Assembly (NCBI GenBank): GCA_918807975.1
Contig: OU964920.1
Span: 5,592,501 to 5,656,500, forward strand
From: Aplidium turbinatum
Taxonomy: Eukaryota; Chordata; Ascidiacea; Aplousobranchia; Polyclinidae
Length of the DNA stretch: 64,000 nt
Direction of reading: 5' to 3'
Below, one piece after another: positions 31,301 through 40,990 of this stretch. The translations under genes were made by a program, and so were the position numbers. Numbering within the stretch: position 1 is the stretch's first letter; the number at the start of each line of letters is the position of its first letter. A model generated the notes under the pieces. The model saw only the letters and a list, made by a program, of their open reading frames with translations, was not told the origin of the DNA and did no database searches.

Positions 31301-32633
31301 TTATTCAAAATCTACAGTTGAAACAAAAACAGTTTGAAGTAAATATTTGAAAAGGCAAGCAAGATGCGCTTGGGCGATATGTATGACTATATATATATTT
31401 TTTTAAGCCTTTTTAACGTGCCTTGTCACTTTTTGTACAAGAATCTCATCAGAATGTAACATTTTTAAAAATCTTCGATCGTCATCATTCAAATTTGGTT
31501 TTGTCCCATCTACTGGGGGTGGCCGATTCTTTTCTTGCAGCAATTGCCTTCACCCCTGTTCTTCAATCTTCATCTTGTTTTGTCCATTGCATCTTTTTCG
31601 TTCAGTCCGATTTTGTCTGTCTCACTCTTCATCTGTTGTTTTTGGACGTCCCCATTTCCTCTTCCCAACTCCCTTTCCTTATATTTTCTTTCCTTATTCA
31701 ATAGTCTCCCTCATCTGTAGCATATCCATCAGCCCTTTAATATTTTTCTTCCTCCTCGTTTTTACCCCACATATTGCTCTTACTGTTCTCAAAATTGCAA
31801 GTTCACTCTTTCTTAGCACCCATGTCTCGCTGCAGTATAAATTCACAGGCCCCACACAACTACGATAGATTTTCCCTTTTATTTTTAACGAAAATGTCTT
31901 TCCGAATAACATTTTCCCACATTCTCCAAACTTTGCCCGAACCAGCTTTGCCCTTCTTTGCTACTTCGCGCCCATTTATTTGGTCACCCAAATAACAGAA
32001 ATTTAATACTATTTCAATTCCATGAGAAGAACTCTCTGCAATCCACAACTAAATCTTTTCCTTGATCGCATTTCCCACAAACAAAACACTTTGCCATTCT
32101 TGCTGTAGCTCTCCTCGTATTGTACATATGTTTAACTGGTTTTAGTTTGATTGATTGATTGAATCTTTATCCTCGGACTTGGAAAGCTTCTTGCAGAGCT
32201 TAATCCTGGCGGTTTCGCAATTCGCATACTTGTAGAATGTAGAAAGCCTCTAGGCTTTGAATCACTAACGCAGCCCGGTCACCGAGATTGACAGAGTGAA
32301 GTTTCCGACTGTTGAAGTGTTGTTGTCGAGAAATTATTCCATCCATTAGATGCCGCTGAATGGAGAGCAGTCCTTAACTTGCGTTGCTCGAGCGCACACC
32401 CCGAGAGTCGAACCAGCGTCGCTTAATCTTGAAGCATCTTCGTTCCAGAAGTCACGCGATAACCAACTGAGATATCGGGGCTAGTTTCAATGTTTATTGT
32501 GTTTCAGGTTTATGTTGCTTACGTCGTCAGAAACCCTCTTTGCAGCATGGAAGAGCCAATTACCTGCTCCCTATTTGAGAACAAGCTGCAAGCATTCATG
32601 ACTGGACTATCGTTTTTCGAAGACACCAACTGA
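28374..32633 (+). CDS. TRAPPC1: TRAPPC1, three exons
   Basis: TRAPP vesicle-tethering complex subunit 1 (yeast Bet5), a longin-fold core subunit acting in ER-Golgi traffic. Exon 1 is 28374-28543 (MTIYLLHIYDRNG ... MKSFVSKMSPRD, donor AG/GTAAGC, phase 2). Exon 2 is 30337-30475 (QEGFLSYATSRYKLHFYESP ... ILKKIYSS, acceptor TTTCAG, donor GTAAGC, phase 0). Exon 3 is 32508-32633 (VYVAYVVRNPLCSMEEP ... LSFFEDTN, stop TGA). The total is 144 residues, against 145 in human, with matching order and no break. The ATG at 28374 aligns with the family start. Intron 1 (1793 bp) holds an inverted-end element and a SINE relic; intron 2 (2032 bp) holds two SINEs and a LINE relic. The nearest AATAAA I see is at 33095, so the true 3' end is unclear. 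Confidence 0.96.
28633..29569. mobile_element. Inverted-end element in TRAPPC1 intron 1
   Basis: 937 bp bounded by a perfect 15-bp inverted repeat, CAGGCCTCGAAATTC. Both subterminal regions carry GTCCGCCG and TTTGTCCACCGAG blocks. The flanks share CTATG on both sides, but a clean 8-bp duplication cannot be read, so hAT membership is likely rather than proven. No transposase motif inside. Confidence 0.8.
29950..30225 (+). mobile_element. Old SINE relic in TRAPPC1 intron 1
   Basis: Degenerate copy of the common SINE. The tRNA head is barely recognisable (GTTTGATTCTCAAAGTTTGC). The body is clear: CTCCATTCAACGAAAC, CAGGCAACAACA, CACTCTGTTAATCTTGG and CAAAACTGCCAGGATTGAGC. It is more diverged than the other copies. 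Confidence 0.75.
30765..31060 (+). mobile_element. SINE in TRAPPC1 intron 2
   Basis: tRNA-like head (ACTCAGTGGTTAAGTG as A box, GGTTAGGCTCTCGGGG as B box), then the full body and the tail GCCTCTACAAGTATGCGAAA. Same strand as the gene. Confidence 0.85.
31505..32110 (-). pseudogene. LINE reverse-transcriptase 3' relic in TRAPPC1 intron 2
   Basis: The minus strand encodes the thumb and C-terminal region of a non-LTR retrotransposon reverse transcriptase in broken frames. NFCYLGDQINGR lies near 31990, then FSLKIKGKIYRSCVGPV, CSETWVLRKSELAIL and GLMDMLQMRETIE toward 31700. Decayed sequence continues toward 31505. It is 5' truncated, dead, and antisense to TRAPPC1. Confidence 0.8.
32145..32480 (-). 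mobile_element. Full-length SINE next to TRAPPC1 exon 3
   Basis: Minus-strand SINE with (ATTG)n at the + strand start, CTTTATCCTCGGACTTGG, CCCGGTCACCGAGATTGACA, and the complete tRNA-like head ending CAACTGAGATATCGGGG. The head ends 27 bp before exon 3 of TRAPPC1, so the exon's branch point probably lies in or at the edge of the SINE. Confidence 0.92.
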
Positions 32634-33330
32634 TTTCATGTAGTTGTACGCTTTGCTATTGACAGTATCTTGGCCGGGGTTTTGGCGTCTTGGCAATGAT
32701 GACTAGAAATTTTGAACTTGTATTTTGATACTGCGCTCCTTGCTCCCCTTAGCTACCCCACTGGCCATTTAACAAACCAACTTTTGCAATGCATCTATTC
32801 TGTGTATGCGATAGACAAAGCCAAATATGCTTATAAGGCATTACAACAGTTAAAATTTCACCTCTAGGCCTATTGACGTTTGAAGTGTAGCAGCAGTTTG
32901 CTTCACGCCTGAAAAAGATACGGACGATAACAATCTGTGCATCACATTTTGAATGTCATTTCTCAGTTGAATATCTTCTAAATTTCTGTGCTTGAAATCA
33001 GGCATAGCCTACGCATGGCGTTGAAGTATTACAAAACTTTATTTTGGCGATTTTCATCCTCCAGTTGTACTGATATGTGAAATGTAGAACAGTAAATAAA
33101 TTCGACGTACCGTAATAGCGGCTGCATAATAGCGCAATAATGCGTAATAGCGTAATACAGTAGTCTGGTTTGGTTTACCTCTGATGTATTCCTGAAAAAC
33201 GATACGCTCAAAGACAAATTGTCATTGTATACAGTATAAAATTAATAACCGGAGCTGTTTTCAGCATTGTTTGCTGTTATCAAGATGGTTTTTAGGCTGT
33301 TGGCACATCTTAAAACCAACCAAAAAGCGG
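32634..33330. other. TRAPPC1 3' flank, unassigned
   Basis: Contains a hAT-like terminus on the minus strand near 32762 (CAGTGGGGTAGCTAAGGGG) without an identifiable partner, and an AATAAA at 33095. Nothing else is recognised. Confidence 0.4.
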
Positions 33331-33332
33331 TA

Positions 33333-33447
33333 TAAGTTGATAGCTCAGTTAGTTAAGCGTCCTACTTTGGACAAGCTGGTTTTCGGAATGTGCACTTGAG
33401 CAACGCATTTTAAGAACCCCTTTCAATTCAGCGGGACCCAATGAATA
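33333..33447 (+). mobile_element. SINE head relic
   Basis: Degenerate tRNA-like head (GATAGCTCAGTTAGTTAAGC as A box) followed by TTGAGCAACGCATTTTAAG and CAATTCAGCGGGACCCAATG. It stops early. Confidence 0.7.
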
Positions 33448-33574
33448 CAATTTGGTAGAGAGGTTACTTTTCTAAACCATAAACAGACATAACTAAGCAA
33501 CAACAATACATTTAACTTAAAGCAGGATCAGAAAATGACAACATCGTGATTAAAAGTCTATGCGTCACCTCCCG

Positions 33575-34130
33575 CCTGTCATATTCGTAACAACTCGATT
33601 GATCTTCTCCTCACTGATCCTTTCGCGATGGCAATAAAATAGGCTACACACAAATCTGGGAGGCAATCGGAAGCCATTGTTGAGAGTAGCCAGGTCTTGA
33701 CCCTCTTCATGCATGAAAAAGACCTTTCAGCCTCAACTGTTGTTGCTGGCAAGGCCGGGATGACTTGGATTGCATTGTGCACTCTTGGATAATATTTAGC
33801 ACTCCGAAGAAGTTCTTGTAAACGTTACTGGTTGACTGGAGAAGTCAGAGAAGACCTCCGGAGAATTACTTCGCTGTCAAGGTTATCCAAAAAATACAAA
33901 TGCTCAATCTCATCTGTCTTGATTGGTTTGTTTGGTGGAAGGATGGATAGCAACGCAAAAAAGTGAAGGGTCGTCACTGAATCGATCCCGAAGAGAGCTA
34001 CTCAATCCGTCGATGTATGGGACATACACAGAACGCTGAAAATACTGGGAAACCGATTTAGCACAGACAGCACCGTAAACTTGTACCTCCACTATTCTGG
34101 GCATTGTCAGCTCTTGTAGCTACTTCGAGT
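33575..34130 (-). pseudogene. hAT transposase C-terminal relic
   Basis: The minus strand reads IPALPATTVEAERSFSCMKR, VKTWLLSTMASDCLPDLCVA (33579-33782), the C-terminal dimerisation motif of ZMYM1-like hATs. Further upstream, the frame around 33910-34104 reads VEVQVYGAVCAKSVSQYFQR, consistent with the preceding region of the same family. The two pieces are in different frames. A CCCCTCTGGCTACGTC block at about 34470-34490 resembles a hAT terminus but its partner is not seen. Confidence 0.75.
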
Positions 34131-34980
34131 AGGCCCACTTCGCATGCTTCTTTGTATAGCCTATATGTTCAGCAAAATGTTCAGGCCGTTGCGGTCATGG
34201 TAGAGAACGCTCTGTAGTGAAGTGATCAGGCTCTTCACGCAAAGCCGGAAAGTGACTTAAAAATACTTCATTTGTTTTTACAAAATATACTGCTGTCTTT
34301 CTGTTATGTCTAAAACAACTTCTGGGGGGTGTTAATTGCTAGATGTCTTGGAAAACGATATAATTTTGTCAAGGATATTTTGTACAAATTTTATTTTATT
34401 TTCAACAAAAGGCTCAATTTCGGAATTTAAACTTTGCAAATTTGTGAGGGGCTATGGCCCCTTTCGCCCCCTCTGGCTACGTCTATGGCTGCGTAATGTT
34501 TCATGTATCATTTTGTGTCAGCAAGTTAAGAAGTTTCTCCAATGTTTAGATTAGACCGTGTTTTGCTATGATACTGTATGATTATTTAGTATTTCTTTTG
34601 TAGGCTTGAAAAGGGCTATATGAATAGCCGAAAGCGTCCGCCTTTTGTTTTTATAATGTTAACTTAAAGGTGCACTGCAACGAAAATATATAGCCTAGCT
34701 TTTGTATTCATAGATCTTTATGAAAAAAAGCGATTTGTAACAAAAATTTTTTGGGGTTTGTCATTACCTCAAAAATTTAAAAAAAGAGATATTGATTTAA
34801 ACTTTAAATCAATATCCCTTTAAAGGATTCTGATTGGTCAAAATCTTTGATGACGTAGTTGGTTGTTCAGGCAGAATTCAGAACCACTATTTCGTATACA
34901 AATAAAGTATAAACAAGTGGGCTACATATAGCCTACAGAGAAAAATTTTATACTCGAGATTTACGCGTTGAAATATTTTT

Positions 34981-35268
34981 TGTATGCCCCCCGGTTGTAG
35001 TAACGGAAAAATCGTGAAAGAGGTACACGTTCATCGTTTAGGTTACCTCTGAATAATCAAGACAAGCTTAAGAAATGGATCTCTGCGATGAAACTCAAAA
35101 ACCCACCAGTCAACAAGCACTGTCGTGTGTGCAACGACCATTTCTGCCCAGCGATTACCAACGTGATCTACGAGCAGAGCTACAGGCCACCACAACCAAA
35201 TATTTGCTCATCCCTGAAGCCGTCTCTTCTGTCTGATTTTCAAGTTATGTGAAAGCCACTGTGCCAGT
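34981..35268 (+). pseudogene. THAP zinc-finger segment
   Basis: CMPPGCSNGKIVKEVHVHR, then after a one- or two-base frame change LPLNNQDKLKKWISAMKLKN, PPVNKHCRVCNDHFCP. The C-x4-C, Trp and C-x2-H (CNDH) positions fit a THAP domain. The frame change makes it a relic unless a mini-intron is used. Confidence 0.65.
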
Positions 35269-35511
35269 AAAACTTGATCGACTTGAGTCCTATGGGTTCA
35301 CATCTCTGAGTGAGAGTGGGCTTTCGGATCGAATAACATAGCGGGAAATGAACAAAGTTTTAGAACAGGTCAGTAAAACATTATTTCTCTTTGCTACTTG
35401 TCTTGACTGCACGAGGAGGCATTGCCAATCTAAGCTACTACAAGTCAAACGAGAGAAGAAGTAAAACATTGGCAGGGTAGGCAACTTTAAACACATAGTT
35501 TTGTATAAACC

Positions 35512-36514
35512 GGGGGTAGGCCTACTCGTACCCCTTAGGGGTACAAGATTAAACATCAAGAGGTACGAAGATCCCTGGGCCACAGATCAGCTTTTCCAAC
35601 ATATTTCACAGTACCCTACAGTTTTATTTTGGAATTGTAAACGATTATGCCAATACGGTTTTTGCTTTGAAAAAAACAATTATTCACAAATAATTGTTGT
35701 TAGCCTACTTAGTAGGCTAAGAAGCCTCATTATCTCATAACAATATGTTTTTTTACTTGCTGCTGCTGAAAATGAAAACGGAAATCTTGCCAATTTTCCT
35801 TGTCTTGAGCAAATTGCAAATAACTCTTTGTTGCAAAATGTCAAAAATTGAATTATTTCCAATTTAAAGATGTTCGTTGATTCTTTCGATGGTTACTTTT
35901 TTGCTGGTGAATTGAATTATTTTCAGCATTGGATTATAAATCCATTTCTTTACAAAAATGTCGAATGAGGATAATGTGAAGCAGAACATCATCGAAACGA
36001 AAAGCTGCCAAAAATTGAAACTGCTAAGTTATTTGACATAACAAAGTTATAGAAGATTTTTGATGTGTTGCTATGAAGCACTTCCCAAGTTTTGCTATGG
36101 AAGCCATGACAATGTTAATTCTCTTTACAACTGATTACTGTGAAAGTGGCTTTTCGACCATGATGTAGGCTATATCAAGAATCAGTACAGAAATCGTCTG
36201 CAACTGGAAGATGATTTACGTGTTGCCTTGAGTAAAATCGAATCATCGTTTTGAGCAAATTTTATCAATGAAGCAGCAACAAATATTTCAATGAGAAGTG
36301 ACAAACAAAATAACTGACATTTAATTTATTTTAGGAATTTTTGCATTTTTATGTGAAATATCGGTTTAACGTTTAATTGAGCTATAAAAGCAATTTAATT
36401 TAGCAATATATAGCCTACTGGTACCTGAAAAATTTAATTAGAATTTTTGGGGGTACGAAGCACGCTCTGACCTGACAAAGGGGTACGAACAACAAAAAAG
36501 GTTGGGAAACCCTG
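35512..36514 (+). mobile_element. hAT element (ZBED5-like relic), + orientation
   Basis: About 1.0 kb. The right end on the minus strand is CAGGGTTTCCCAACCTTTTT; the left end is GGGGGTAGGCCTACTCGTAC. The flanking repeat is TATAAACC / GATAAACC, one mismatch. The interior encodes YCESGFSTMM and NRLQLEDDLRVALSKIESSF near 36130-36250, the C-terminal motif of ZBED5/SCAND3-like hAT transposases, with a short extra segment between. It is the same family as 44487-46101 in opposite orientation. Confidence 0.82.
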
Positions 36515-36561
36515 GATAAACCATTTGGTTCAAGCCAATTATTTTCTTGCATTTTTTGCAG

Positions 36562-36979
36562 CTTTACCAGGCAGTGGATCAACAACTGATATCTTCGCCA
36601 ATCCCAGATCCTGAACCAACTACCCCTGCAGAACCTAACCTTTCCACTCCTGTAGAAGTTTCAGAAACTGAGCAAGTAGTCACCAAGTTATTGTCTACCT
36701 GCAGTACAGGCACACAGACAGACCCTCTTCCCTCTCCACCACCACTTTGCTCTGCTCCATGTTGTCAGGCACCAAGGATCAGCACACCCAGAAAACTAGA
36801 CACACAGGTTCCCATTACAGCGAGGAAGTCTCGGACCACGTTAAACCTGGATTGTTCATTTTTTGGTGTTATGTCATAAGAAGTCGATGAGACGTATGAG
36901 TTATCTGACTGCAGCAGCAGTGAAGGCCTATATGAGACAGATGAAGAAGAGATTTTCTGTTCAACAGAGACTATCAAAC
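36562..36979 (+). pseudogene. THAP-protein downstream exon relic
   Basis: Preceded by the acceptor CATTTTTTGCAG. It encodes an acidic, Pro/Ser/Thr-rich linker (EPTTPAEPNLSTPVEVSE, CSTGTQTDPLPSPPP), then LNLDCSFFGV, one in-frame stop (at 36877-36879), and YELSDCSSSEGLYETDEEE. A donor-like GTTAGT follows. STGTQTD-type linkers are common in THAP transposase proteins. Confidence 0.5.
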
Positions 36980-37379
36980 TGTTAGTTTTTGAAATTAAAT
37001 TAAATATAGGCTATTGTTTAAAGAGTGCCACCCATCTTTTCATGCTGCTCGCCAGTGGATAACATTGTCAGAACGTATACAGGGTCCTTGATCACAGTGA
37101 CGGCTACATGCAATGAGCACCATGTCTAGCCTACACATGGCTCTTGTGCAACGCTTCTAATGTAAATGTATGAAGCTGCCAACTGAGAGAACAACCAACT
37201 ACGTCATAAGGCACATAGCGCCATCCGGTGGCTGATTTTCTTTTTGTTATATTTACCAAACAAAAAGGTTTATCAAAAAAAATGTTCGAAAAAGATAATA
37301 GCCTACTTTAACACCAAAAAATCACCAAAGAAAATTTGATTTTTCATTTCAGGTCGTGTTGTTGTTTAGTTAATGTTTG

Positions 37380-37468
37380 TTTATGACCCTAGTTCACAGG
37401 CAACAACAAGTGTGAATTTCATTCTGTGACTCTGCAAGCAACATCAGTGCGATGTCCTCTGCCTACAG
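37380..37468 (+). pseudogene. LINE endonuclease relic, left part
   Basis: The frame reads LCKQHQCDVLCLQ just before the first hAT insertion and continues GTHRSAT after 40983. D-x-LCLQ-x-TH is the QET-type catalytic motif of AP-endonuclease domains in non-LTR retrotransposons; here Glu is replaced by Gly. Confidence 0.6.
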
Positions 37469-38090
37469 CAGTGGTTCCTAACCTGGAGTCCGCGGACCCC
37501 TTGGGGGTCCGTGATTATCTTGATGTATTTTGGAAAAAAAAAGAACAAAAAGCGATCTTTTTACTTTCATTCCTCACTTTAAATGCAAATGTGTCAACCA
37601 CAGCCCGCGAAAATAAACTGTACCGGTATGCATTAAAATACATCTATGCTGCTGCCTACAGTGTGTACAACTGTACATTGACCTTAAACTACATCTACCA
37701 CAACGCATGTCGATTGCAGTCAAATCAGGATTGGCTCGTCTATCACAATCATAGTAGAAAGCATGCGGTGCATCCAAAGTTTACCTCATAGTGGCGGGAA
37801 CGACACCACTGCTTGCAGTTGGAGACTTTGGGTCACCTTAATATTCAAATAATGCTGATATTTCTTGAACAAATCATTCATTTTCTTATTTGAGCAACTG
37901 TTTAACCTGATATTTGCCGCAAGAGTCATAGCAGCAATGCAATATGACACAGTAGGCTACAGTAGTTGAGTAGCATAAATATTTACAATAGTCAATAGTA
38001 TGATAATTCAAGCAAAATTTAGGTAGGGGTCCGCAGAATTAATAATTTGTCTAAAGGGGTCCGTGACAACAAAAAGGTTGGGAACCACTG
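37469..38090. mobile_element. hAT MITE (622 bp)
   Basis: Ends CAGTGGTTCCTAACCTGG and, on the minus strand, CAGTGGTTCCCAACC. Both subterminal regions carry GGGGTCCGTGA-type blocks. Perfect 8-bp flanking repeat GCCTACAG (37461-37468 and 38091-38098). Inserted in the LINE endonuclease relic immediately left of another hAT. Confidence 0.94.
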
Positions 38091-38719
38091 GCCTACAGGC
38101 AGAGGTGGGCAGTAACTAGTTACAAAAGTAACTAGTTACTTTTTGAGTAACTGTAACGGTAACTTCGTTACTATTTTCCAAAAGTAACGAAACGCGGTAA
38201 CTAGTTCCTATTTTAGCACTTTTTCAACAGTTACAAGTTACTTTTGTATTGAAATTTCAGTTTTTAATTGCCGTTTAATTCTCTGCACGTGGTTGTGTCT
38301 TGCTTAGTGCGTGTTTGCTGAGTTTTGCGCAATAATGCACTTTTCTCGCAGATATATCGGCGCTGCACTGCGCATGCGCGGTTCTACTTTTGTTTTGTTG
38401 TCTGTTGGAGAAGGGTTGCCATATTGGCGAATTTATCGCCAAAGTCCAGAAATCTGGCAATTTTTTAAGACGTTTAGCTTCATATTTATGATTTGGCTTT
38501 TTTTTTGGCGATTTTTGATAACTGATTTGGCTAAATTAGGCTAATTGTTTTTGGCGATTAATCAATATGTAGGCTACCAAAGACAGGCAAGACACAACAA
38601 TACAACAGGTTTGAGCATTATAATAATATATTTTACATATTTACAAATGAGTTTAACAGTCAAACGTTTTCGATTTAACATAAGCCCTCATCAGGAACCT
38701 GAAAGTATTTATAAAAATG

Positions 38720-39350
38720 CAGTAAATTTCAACTTCTTGAAGGTAACTACAGTAGAATTCGCCTATAGTGACTTTGGCTATAGTGACACTTCGCCTATAG
38801 TGCCACCTGTTGCAAAGTCCCGTTTGCAAACCATATGTTTTGCATAGAAATGACTTCGCCTATAGTGACTTCGTGTATAAGAACACTTTGCTTACAGTGA
38901 CACCACATTTCTGTCCCTTGGGCTCAAGAATTTTCGTATAAGGACACTTTACGGTGTATTTCCAGTTTAAGTTGGAATCATATTTTGTCCTTATCGGCAT
39001 TCGCCAGTTCCCAGCCAGCAAATCCATCTTTTTACATTGATTTAACGTATGCAGAAGTTGAACCATAAAGGATTGATTTGCTGACTGGGTTTGAATTAAA
39101 CCAACATGGGATGCGCATGCGCAGATACTGCACAAGTGACGTTATCAACGACGTCATCATTCGTCTATAGTGACACTTCGTTTATAGTGACACTTTTTCC
39201 GCGGTCCCTTCAGGTGTCACTATAGGCGAATTCTACTGTATAACTAACTGACTATTAGCATCAAGAAACACGCAGCGATTAAAAGCAATTTGTTGATGCT
39301 TATAGTCAGTTTGTTAGTTACCTTCAAGAAGTTGAAATTTATTGCATTTA
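38720..39350. repeat. Palindrome opened by a Tigger-type MITE
   Basis: TTTCAACTTCTTGAAGGTAA (about 38726) and its reverse at about 39318-39345 form an inverted repeat. The right arm also pairs locally (ACTGACTATTAGCATCAAG with CTTGATGCTTATAGTCAGT-like text). The MITE at 38750-39238 sits at the left shoulder. Confidence 0.65.
38750..39238. mobile_element. Tigger/pogo-type MITE (489 bp)
   Basis: Perfect inverted ends CAGTAGAATTCGCCTATAGT, flanked by TA on both sides (38748-38749 and 39239-39240), the TA target duplication of Tc1/mariner-pogo elements. Iterated GCCTATAGTGAC motifs run inward from both ends. Non-coding. Confidence 0.93.
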
Positions 39351-39880
39351 GTGTAACGCTTGCAATGCCTCTAAAAAGATTGTCTGACATTTAAACCAGC
39401 AACAGCATTGCTGTTTGCTTGCCGTTGGTAGACGTTCTTGTGGAAGCTATACAAACCAGATTTGGTCATTGGTTCGAGGACAGCGACTTTCAGCTTGCGA
39501 GTGCATTCCACCCACAATTTAGACTTATCTGTGTTTAATGCCTGATCATTAAGCGACACTGCTGAATTGAAGACCAAAATAAAACAGAACATGCTTCAAG
39601 CAATTGAAGAAGCAAACTGCTCTGCTGAAGAGGGGAGTAGCAGCGACACTGAAGTGGATGGTGGTAGCCTAGGTAAAGCCACGGAAGACTTTTTGCACCA
39701 CACGCAAAAACCAAGAAAAGAAAGCAATGCGCGTTGAATCTGTTACAGGAGTATTTGGAAGCGGACCCTGAGGACAAGTTAAGCGGATCCAGATTCACAA
39801 TTGGACCGATAAAAAAACTGTTTTAAAAACATAACACTCCCATTCCGTCAAGTGATGCAGTAGAAATACTGTTTTCATTG

Positions 39881-40594
39881 CAGCACTTGTTCATCACCAG
39901 ACTTTATTCGTTCATCCCCGACGCCGACACACACTCCATCGACCTGACACTACCAATTAAGACAGGCATGGGTGCGCCTCAATCGTCTCCGTATGGGCGT
40001 CGGGCTTTTCCGCTCAACCATGCACCAATGGGAAATGGCCTCTTCCTCCTCCTGTGAATGTGGTGCCGAGGAACAGACCGCAGACCACATCATTGATTGA
40101 TTGATTAAATCTTTATCCTCGGACTGGGAAAGCTTCTTGCAGAACTTAATCCTGGCAGTTTTGCATACTTGTAGACTAAAGACTTTAAATCACTGACGCA
40201 GGCCCGGTCACCGAGATTGACAGAGTGAAGTTTCCGATTGTTGAAGTCTTGTTGCGGGGAAATTATTCCATCTATTAGATGCCGCTAGATGAAGAGCAGT
40301 CCTTAACGTACGTTGCTCAAGCGCATGACCTGAGAGTCAAACTAGTGCCGCTTGATCTTGAAGCTTCTTCGTTCCAAAAGTGACGCGCTAACCAATTGAA
40401 CTATCGGGGCGTGCATCATCAATGACTGTAACATCTTCAAGCCACCTAACGGAGTGGAAGGTCTGCGTGTCATGAATGATGAAACCAAAGACTGGCTGCT
40501 CTCTAGTAGCCTTCCAGTGTAGTCCGAAAACATCGTGAATCTGGGGCGGTAAAAGGATAGACTCTCGGCCCCAGAGGCTCACACGACGACGACG
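39881..40594 (+). mobile_element. 5'-truncated LINE with a SINE inside
   Basis: Inserted in the hAT coding relic with a short ATTG repeat at both edges (39877-39880 and 40595-40598) and a (ACG)n-like 3' tail. Its 3' coding end, in broken frames, gives CECGAEEQT-like and NDCNIFKPPNGVEGL, DETKDWLL, the Cys-rich C-terminus also seen at 45096-45344. A SINE (40094-40413) splits it. Confidence 0.8.
40094..40413 (-). mobile_element. tRNA-derived SINE (full length)
   Basis: 320 bp, minus strand, with (ATTG)n at the + strand start, CTTTATCCTCGGACTGGG, and a tRNA-like head ending ATTGAACTATCGGGGC. The flanking repeat CATCAT (40088-40093 and 40414-40419) marks the insertion into the LINE. Confidence 0.92.
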
Positions 40595-40990
40595 ATTGGG
40601 CAAGGACATTTTAAAGCCCAAAAGGGCAGGCCTGAGTGACCAGCACTTTGAAATGCTCGTATTTCTTAAAGGAAATAAACATATAAGCCAGTGATTATTT
40701 TTTTTTTAAATAAAACCTTGTTGGTTTTGTAGGCCTACTTGTGCTATTATGTTAGCATGGATGGCTCTAACACTATATATCAAACATTGCGGTTAAACTG
40801 GACTTGCACGCAGAGCTGGCCAGGTGCAGAATTTTATGTTCAGATTTGTGAGTAACTGAAAGTAACTAGGCTAGTAACTGTAACTAGTAACGGTAACTAG
40901 CTACTTTTTAAAATCGGTAACTCAGTTACTATTTTGGCCAAGTAACTGTAACTACTTTTGAAAGTAACTTTGCCCACCTATGCCTACAGG

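Larger units (their letters stand above)
34664..37305 (+). mobile_element. Kolobok-like THAP transposon relic (tentative)
   Basis: Two THAP-protein segments (34981-35268 and 36562-36979) are bracketed by TTAA sites at 34664 and about 37302. Short inverted blocks lie inside: ATGACGTAGTTGGTTGTTC near 34850 and its reverse near 37195. Kolobok elements duplicate TTAA and encode THAP domains, which motivates the call. The extreme ends match only by a few bases and no DDE domain is visible, so a decayed THAP gene is the alternative. A hAT (35512-36514) splits it. Confidence 0.4.
39730..40680 (+). pseudogene. hAT transposase C-terminus split by a LINE
   Basis: Before the insertion: NTPIPSSDAVEILFS. 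After it (40599 on): LGKDILKPKRAGLSDQHFEM, LVFLKGN. Together these follow the usual C-terminal order of a hAT subgroup (AVERLFS-x-GKDIL). An upstream part reads LDLLQEYLEADPED near 39735. The LINE and SINE at 39881-40594 lie exactly between the two halves. Confidence 0.8.
38100..40982 (+). mobile_element. hAT element (2.9 kb) with nested insertions
   Basis: Ends CAGAGGTGGGCAGTAACT and, on the minus strand, CATAGGTGGGCAAAGTTACT, with many subterminal GTAACTAGTTAC-type motifs. The 8-bp flanking repeat is CCTACAGG (38092-38099 and 40983-40990). It contains a Tigger-type MITE (38750-39238), a hAT C-terminal coding relic (39730-39880 continuing at 40599-40680) and a LINE plus SINE (39881-40594). 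Confidence 0.93.

Noticed and set aside
37380-37468. SINE body fragment (CAGGCAACAACA resemblance)
   Set aside because: The segment reads better as LINE endonuclease coding (LCKQHQCDVLCLQ) that continues after the hAT insertions.
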